Of a DNA stretch of 8,859 nucleotides, positions 6,197 to 8,859 are shown one piece after another. A program made the translations under genes and the position numbers. Below the pieces are notes generated by a model, which saw nothing but the letters and a program-made list of their open reading frames with translations, was not told where the DNA came from and ran no database searches. The stretch is from positions 1-8,859 of the forward strand of contig CALJGH010000130.1 in NCBI GenBank assembly GCA_938073925.1. Direction: 5' to 3'. Within the stretch, counting starts at the first letter, position 1; the number at the start of each line of letters is the position of its first letter. This DNA is from an uncultured Nitrospinaceae bacterium. GTDB taxonomy: Bacteria > Nitrospinota > Nitrospinia > Nitrospinales > VA-1.

Positions 6197-6301
6197 ATGG
6201 ACTTAGAAAAAATTAAGGAAAAGGCTGGACCCCTGATTTATATCGGAACCGTAGTGTTTTGTCTTTGGTTCTTTTATTGGTTTGCATCCGTGTGGCGCTA
6301 A
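6197..6301 (+). CDS. Tiny single-helix membrane protein, 34 residues
   Basis: ATG 6197 to TAA 6301 encodes 34 residues. A charged amphipathic start (MDLEKIKEKAGP) leads into one aromatic-rich membrane helix near 13-31 (LIYIGTVVFCLWFFYWFASV) and a final Trp-Arg. A GGAG at 6187-6190 lies 6 bases before the ATG. The helix holds an unusual density of Trp, Phe and Tyr plus one Cys, as in small subunits packed against a larger membrane complex. It precedes the 57-residue gene by 48 bases in the same direction, and both end before the terminator at 6556-6592. No family is recognised. It is far below normal gene-calling length, and its reality rests on the ribosome binding site, composition and position. 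Confidence 0.65.
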   Translation: MDLEKIKEKAGPLIYIGTVVFCLWFFYWFASVWR

Positions 6302-6349
6302 TTTATTTGATAGAGTCTTAATACAATCTAAGGGGGAGTTTAACGAAAT

Positions 6350-6523
6350 ATGAATGATTTGACCGCAGAGGAACAGAAAAAGTTTGTCACAGGAAAATCA
6401 ATTATCTGGTTCATAATTGCTATTGTATGTATGGCCGGTTATTACTTTTTGATTAATGTAGGGCTGATGAAAGTACAAGGACTCGACTTCTTTTATCTAT
6501 GGAGTAGTGGTTCTGGTGGTTGA
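6350..6523 (+). CDS. Small single-helix membrane protein, 57 residues, Gly/Ser tail
   Basis: ATG 6350 to TGA 6523 encodes 57 residues. The N-terminus is hydrophilic (MNDLTAEEQKKFVTGKS). One membrane helix lies near 18-38 (IIWFIIAIVCMAGYYFLI), then a short amphipathic segment with Phe-Phe-Tyr-Leu-Trp, and a C-terminal SSGSGG tail. A very purine-rich AGGGGGAG at 6331-6338 stands 11 bases upstream, slightly far but strong. The gene lies between the 34-residue gene and a strong intrinsic terminator, so the two tiny genes probably form one transcript. Function is unknown. The arrangement of several one-helix proteins beside a DUF420 protein suggests a role in building or stabilising a membrane respiratory complex, which is inference only. 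Confidence 0.7.
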   Translation: MNDLTAEEQKKFVTGKSIIWFIIAIVCMAGYYFLINVGLMKVQGLDFFYLWSSGSGG

Positions 6524-6555
6524 GCTGGTCACTAAAGCCTGATTCGAAACAAATT

Positions 6556-6592
6556 AAAAATGACAAGCTCTTAGGGCTTGTCATTTTTTTTT
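6556..6592 (+). terminator. Intrinsic terminator after the small membrane protein genes
   Basis: TGACAAGCTC (6561-6570) pairs with GGGCTTGTCA (6574-6583), ten pairs with one G-U, around a three-base TTA loop. It is flanked by an A5 run upstream and followed by nine T residues (6584-6592). This is a textbook Rho-independent terminator 33 bases after the 57-residue gene, and it isolates the small-protein cluster from the histidine phosphatase gene. The A and T runs could make it work weakly in the opposite direction too. Confidence 0.93.
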
Positions 6593-6624
6593 GCCTTTTT
6601 TTAACACTTCAATCTATTTAAGCC

Positions 6625-7278
6625 ATGAAGGGTAAGCCCACTTGCCGCATTTTACTTTTTCGCCACGGTGAAACTACAAATTCAAAAGAAGTTTGCTTCA
6701 ACGGTCACTATGATGTGGGGCTCTCAAAGAGAGGTCAGAAACAGTTCCAGCATTGGGCTGATATTTTAAAGCAAGAAACCTTCAACGCCATTTACTCTAG
6801 CGATTTGCAACGAACTCGCAACAGCGCTCAATTTATCGGACAACAACACGGGTTGGAACCTGTATCTTATTTTGAATTGCGGGAACTTTCTTTTGGGACG
6901 TGGGAGGGGATGAGTGTCGCAGAAGTAGAACGTACTTACCCAGGCCAAATCAAAGAGCGAATGGAAAGTGTTGCAACCTTCCAGGCCGATGGTGGCGAAA
7001 CCTATTCACAGCTCCAAGCCCGGGTGATTCCTAAATTCGAGGAAATTGTATCCCGTCACCCAAATGACAACATAGCCATGGTATGTCATGGTGGTGTCAA
7101 CCGCGTCATCCTCGGGCATTTGCTTGGCATCCCAATTGATAAAATTTTCCGCATTCATCAAGACTACGCCGCCCTAAATGTCATCCAATATTACGATCAG
7201 GAACCGGTCGTTGAGTATATTGGTAACGCTGAGCTATTCTCCTCCGAAAAAGATGAAATTAAAACAGCTATTCAGTAA
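6625..7278 (+). CDS. Histidine phosphatase family protein (phosphoglycerate-mutase-like)
   Basis: The 217-residue cytoplasmic protein belongs to the histidine phosphatase superfamily. The catalytic RHGET begins at Arg13, with His14 as the expected phosphoenzyme residue. Arg63 lies in YSSDLQRTRNSA, Glu87 (REL..GTWEG) is the likely general acid, and His155 lies in the VCHGG motif. This is the layout of the cobalamin-pathway phosphatase CobC/alpha-ribazole phosphatase and of GpmB-like phosphatases; the sequence alone does not fix the substrate. No cobalamin gene is adjacent. The ATG at 6625 fits the family, in which the RHG motif lies close to the N-terminus, but no clear Shine-Dalgarno or promoter is seen in the 32 bases after the terminator, so initiation may be weak or leaderless. 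The ABC ATPase gene begins 12 bases downstream. Confidence 0.92.
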   Translation: MKGKPTCRILLFRHGETTNSKEVCFNGHYDVGLSKRGQKQFQHWADILKQETFNAIYSSDLQRTRNSAQFIGQQHGLEPVSYFELRELSFGTWEGMSVAEVERTYPGQIKERMESVATFQADGGETYSQLQARVIPKFEEIVSRHPNDNIAMVCHGGVNRVILGHLLGIPIDKIFRIHQDYAALNVIQYYDQEPVVEYIGNAELFSSEKDEIKTAIQ

Positions 7279-7290
7279 TGGAGATTAAGT

Positions 7291-8067
7291 TTGAGCTTTC
7301 TCGTTAAAATAAGAAATGCAGATGTTTATGTGGGGGGAGGGAAGATTTTAAAATCCTTAACTTGGTCTATGGGAGAAAAGGAAAACTGGGCGATTATCGG
7401 AAATAATGGTTCGGGTAAGACCACTCTTATGAAGCTAATTTTTGGCGAGCACATCCCGGTATACGGAGGCGTAGTACAATGGTTTGGTAACAAGGAGCGT
7501 ATGCCTCTTTCCGAAGTGAGGGGAAAGATAGGTTATGTCTCAGCCGAATACCAAACGAGTTATGATCGCCCTGCGCTCGGATGGGAAGTGGTGGCTTCTG
7601 GGCATTTTTCTTCCATCGGTCTGCATGAAGAGGTTACTGCAAAACAAAAAGAGGCAGTCTTCAATTCTATGGATTACCTCGGCATCGGATATTTAGGGCA
7701 GACCCCCTATCGCAATATGTCTTATGGAGAGGCAAGACGAGTTCTTTTGGCCCGCGCCATGGTTCACCGCACCCGCTTGATGATCCTTGATGAACCTTGC
7801 GCTGGATTGGATATCCCCACTCGCGAAAACTTCCTAGAAGCCCTGGAAAAGTTGTCACGCAAACGAACACGGATGATCTATGTCACGCACCGAATTGAAG
7901 AGATCATGCCCTGTTTCACCCATGTCCTCTACCTGAAAAATGGAAAAATTTTCAAACAAGGTAGGAAAGAAGCCATGATGAATTCAGAAACGCTTTCTAA
8001 AGCACTCGATTACCCCCTTACTGTCCAACAAAACTCCAACCGCTATTACGCGGCAAGCAGTCAATAG
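7291..8067 (+). CDS. Stand-alone ABC transporter-type ATPase, ModF/YlmA-like
   Basis: The 258-residue protein starts at TTG 7291, supported by GGAG (7280-7283) 7 bases upstream. It is a single ABC nucleotide-binding domain: Walker A GNNGSGKTT (37-45, Lys43), an atypical signature MSYGEARR (143-150) in place of LSGGQ, Walker B LMILDEP (163-169, Glu168), D-loop GLD (172-174) and switch His200 in VTHRIEEI. The residue normally called the Q-loop glutamine is not clear in IGYVSAEYQ (Gln88 is a candidate). The signature variant and overall pattern resemble ModF/YlmA-type ATPases, which usually lack an adjacent membrane permease. None is present here either. The transported substrate, if any, is unknown. 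It lies 12 bases after the histidine phosphatase gene, so the two likely form an operon. Confidence 0.9.
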   Translation: MSFLVKIRNADVYVGGGKILKSLTWSMGEKENWAIIGNNGSGKTTLMKLIFGEHIPVYGGVVQWFGNKERMPLSEVRGKIGYVSAEYQTSYDRPALGWEVVASGHFSSIGLHEEVTAKQKEAVFNSMDYLGIGYLGQTPYRNMSYGEARRVLLARAMVHRTRLMILDEPCAGLDIPTRENFLEALEKLSRKRTRMIYVTHRIEEIMPCFTHVLYLKNGKIFKQGRKEAMMNSETLSKALDYPLTVQQNSNRYYAASSQ

Positions 8068-8122
8068 TCAGTACCTGCCAGCGTGATGCTGTCCAATACC
8101 CGTAAAATCGAAACAATTATCA

Positions 8123-8152
8123 TTGCCCTTCTAGATTGAGATTTGTGATAAT
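8123..8152 (+). promoter_or_regulatory. Probable promoter for the TPR protein gene
   Basis: GATAAT (8147-8152) is preceded by TG one base upstream (8144-8145), an extended -10. A TTGCCC (8123-8128) lies 18 bases away as a partial -35. The predicted transcript would start near 8159, about 25 bases before the ATG at 8184. The -10 is part of a 7-base inverted repeat, ATTATCA (8116-8122) and TGATAAT (8146-8152), that flanks the promoter and could be an operator half-site pair. Confidence 0.45.
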
Positions 8153-8183
8153 ATCATGTTTATATCATTGGGAGAATTTGAGT

Positions 8184-8753
8184 ATGCGAGTTGTGGCTTT
8201 ACTGGTGGTATTTCTATTTGCAGTTCTGACATCGAACGTTTGGTCGTTGGATGCCGAGCAATGGTTTCTGGATGGAAACAGGCTCAGCGCTGAAGAAAAA
8301 TTTGAGGAAGCGGCCAAGGCTTACCAAAAATCGATAGATCAAAATCCACTGGCACCTGTGGCGCATTATAATCTGGGGATAGCCTATAAAAACCTGCGGC
8401 AACTGGATAAAGCTGCAAAATCCCTTGAAAAAGCGGTTGAGCTGGCACCGACTAACTTAGATATTCGCCTCACGTTGGGGAATGTTTATAATATACAGGA
8501 GCGCTGGAAAGATGCGATTGGTCAACTCAATATAGTCGTTCACAGACAACAAAATGATGCTCAGGCGCATGGCAATCTCGGTTGGGCTTATTACAATTAT
8601 AAAGACGGACCTCCCTTCAAGCAGATGGTGATTTTGAATCTATCCAAAGCTGTGGAATTGTTTGGACAGCAGAACCAACTGAAAGCAGCAGAATCGACAC
8701 GAAAAATTCTGGAAGAAGCGAAATTAAAATTCGGCTATCAGGCCCCTAATTAG
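8184..8753 (+). CDS. Secreted TPR-repeat protein
   Basis: The start is ATG 8184, giving 189 residues, because GGGAG (8170-8174) stands 9 bases upstream and the N-terminus is then a typical signal peptide (MRVVALLVVFLFAVLTSNVWS). The open frame extends to TTG 8136, but that would place 16 residues before the signal and overlap the promoter. The mature part consists of tetratricopeptide repeats: about 24-57, 58-91 (PVAHYNLGIAYKNLRQLDKA), 92-125, and a last repeat at 126-160 with a few inserted residues (NYKDGPP). A charged helix follows, ending KLKFGYQAPN. Such proteins act as periplasmic or outer-membrane-associated scaffolds for protein-protein contacts. The partner is unknown. The next gene starts 29 bases downstream and could share its transcript. 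Confidence 0.9.
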   Translation: MRVVALLVVFLFAVLTSNVWSLDAEQWFLDGNRLSAEEKFEEAAKAYQKSIDQNPLAPVAHYNLGIAYKNLRQLDKAAKSLEKAVELAPTNLDIRLTLGNVYNIQERWKDAIGQLNIVVHRQQNDAQAHGNLGWAYYNYKDGPPFKQMVILNLSKAVELFGQQNQLKAAESTRKILEEAKLKFGYQAPN

Positions 8754-8782
8754 AATCAACTATTTTTAGCAAAGAGGACTTA

Positions 8783-8859
8783 ATGGGAAACTCAATAAAA
8801 GTGACAACAACGCGCAACGAAGGCACTTTAATGTTTGCGGTCAAGGACGCATTATTACC
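8783..8859 (+). CDS. Unknown protein, N-terminal fragment (cut by window edge)
   Basis: ATG 8783 opens a frame that stays open to the window end, giving 25 complete codons: MGNSIKVTTTRNEGTLMFAV followed by KDALL. A strong ribosome binding site (AGAGGA) lies 5 bases before the ATG. The fragment is too short to classify. It shows no signal peptide. Close spacing (29 bases) and the same direction as the TPR gene suggest one transcript. Confidence 0.6.
   Translation, partial: MGNSIKVTTTRNEGTLMFAVKDALL

Noticed and set aside
8080..8092. CAGC-GTGAT-GCTG hairpin after the ABC ATPase gene as a terminator
   Set aside because: The stem is only four pairs and no T-run follows.

Overview
This window looks like an ordinary chromosomal segment of a Gram-negative, respiring bacterium with moderate to low GC. 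It holds secreted proteins with Sec-type signals, a quinone-linked Fe-S oxidoreductase, a DUF420 membrane protein and a HmuY-like protein. The overall style resembles Nitrospinota or deltaproteobacterial-type lineages, but that is an impression from protein families and not a proven assignment. No tRNA, rRNA, CRISPR array, insertion sequence or phage gene was seen.

Layout. (1) Positions 2-418: the 3' end of gltX, whose stop codon directly abuts the stop codon of a convergent gene. (2) 419-2380, minus strand: a 653-residue membrane Fe-S oxidoreductase with a NarI-like membrane part, two [4Fe-4S] motifs and two CCG-type domains, resembling ETF:(methyl)menaquinone oxidoreductase. (3) About 2440-4887, plus strand: a secreted CsgG/LpoB-like protein, a membrane-anchored HmuY-like protein and an unrecognised soluble protein. 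(4) 4898-6523: a cluster of small membrane proteins around an enlarged DUF420 protein. It has a 60-residue protein, the DUF420 protein, a 35-residue protein on the minus strand, and 34- and 57-residue proteins on the plus strand, and it closes with a strong intrinsic terminator at 6556-6592. (5) 6625-8067: a histidine phosphatase and a ModF/YlmA-like stand-alone ABC ATPase, 12 bases apart. (6) 8184-8753: a secreted TPR protein, then the start of an unknown gene running off the window.

How they may fit together. The Fe-S oxidoreductase (probable heme b and quinone), the HmuY-like fold (heme binding in known members) and DUF420 (linked to heme-copper oxidase maturation in some bacteria) suggest a loose heme and respiration theme. 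The most novel part is the set of one- and two-helix proteins at 4898-6523. Three of them are too short for usual gene calling, yet have good ribosome binding sites and a shared terminator. They may be small subunits or assembly factors of a respiratory membrane complex, which is inference. Several genes begin at TTG or at an internal ATG set by the Shine-Dalgarno position, so longest-ORF starts would be wrong for three of them.
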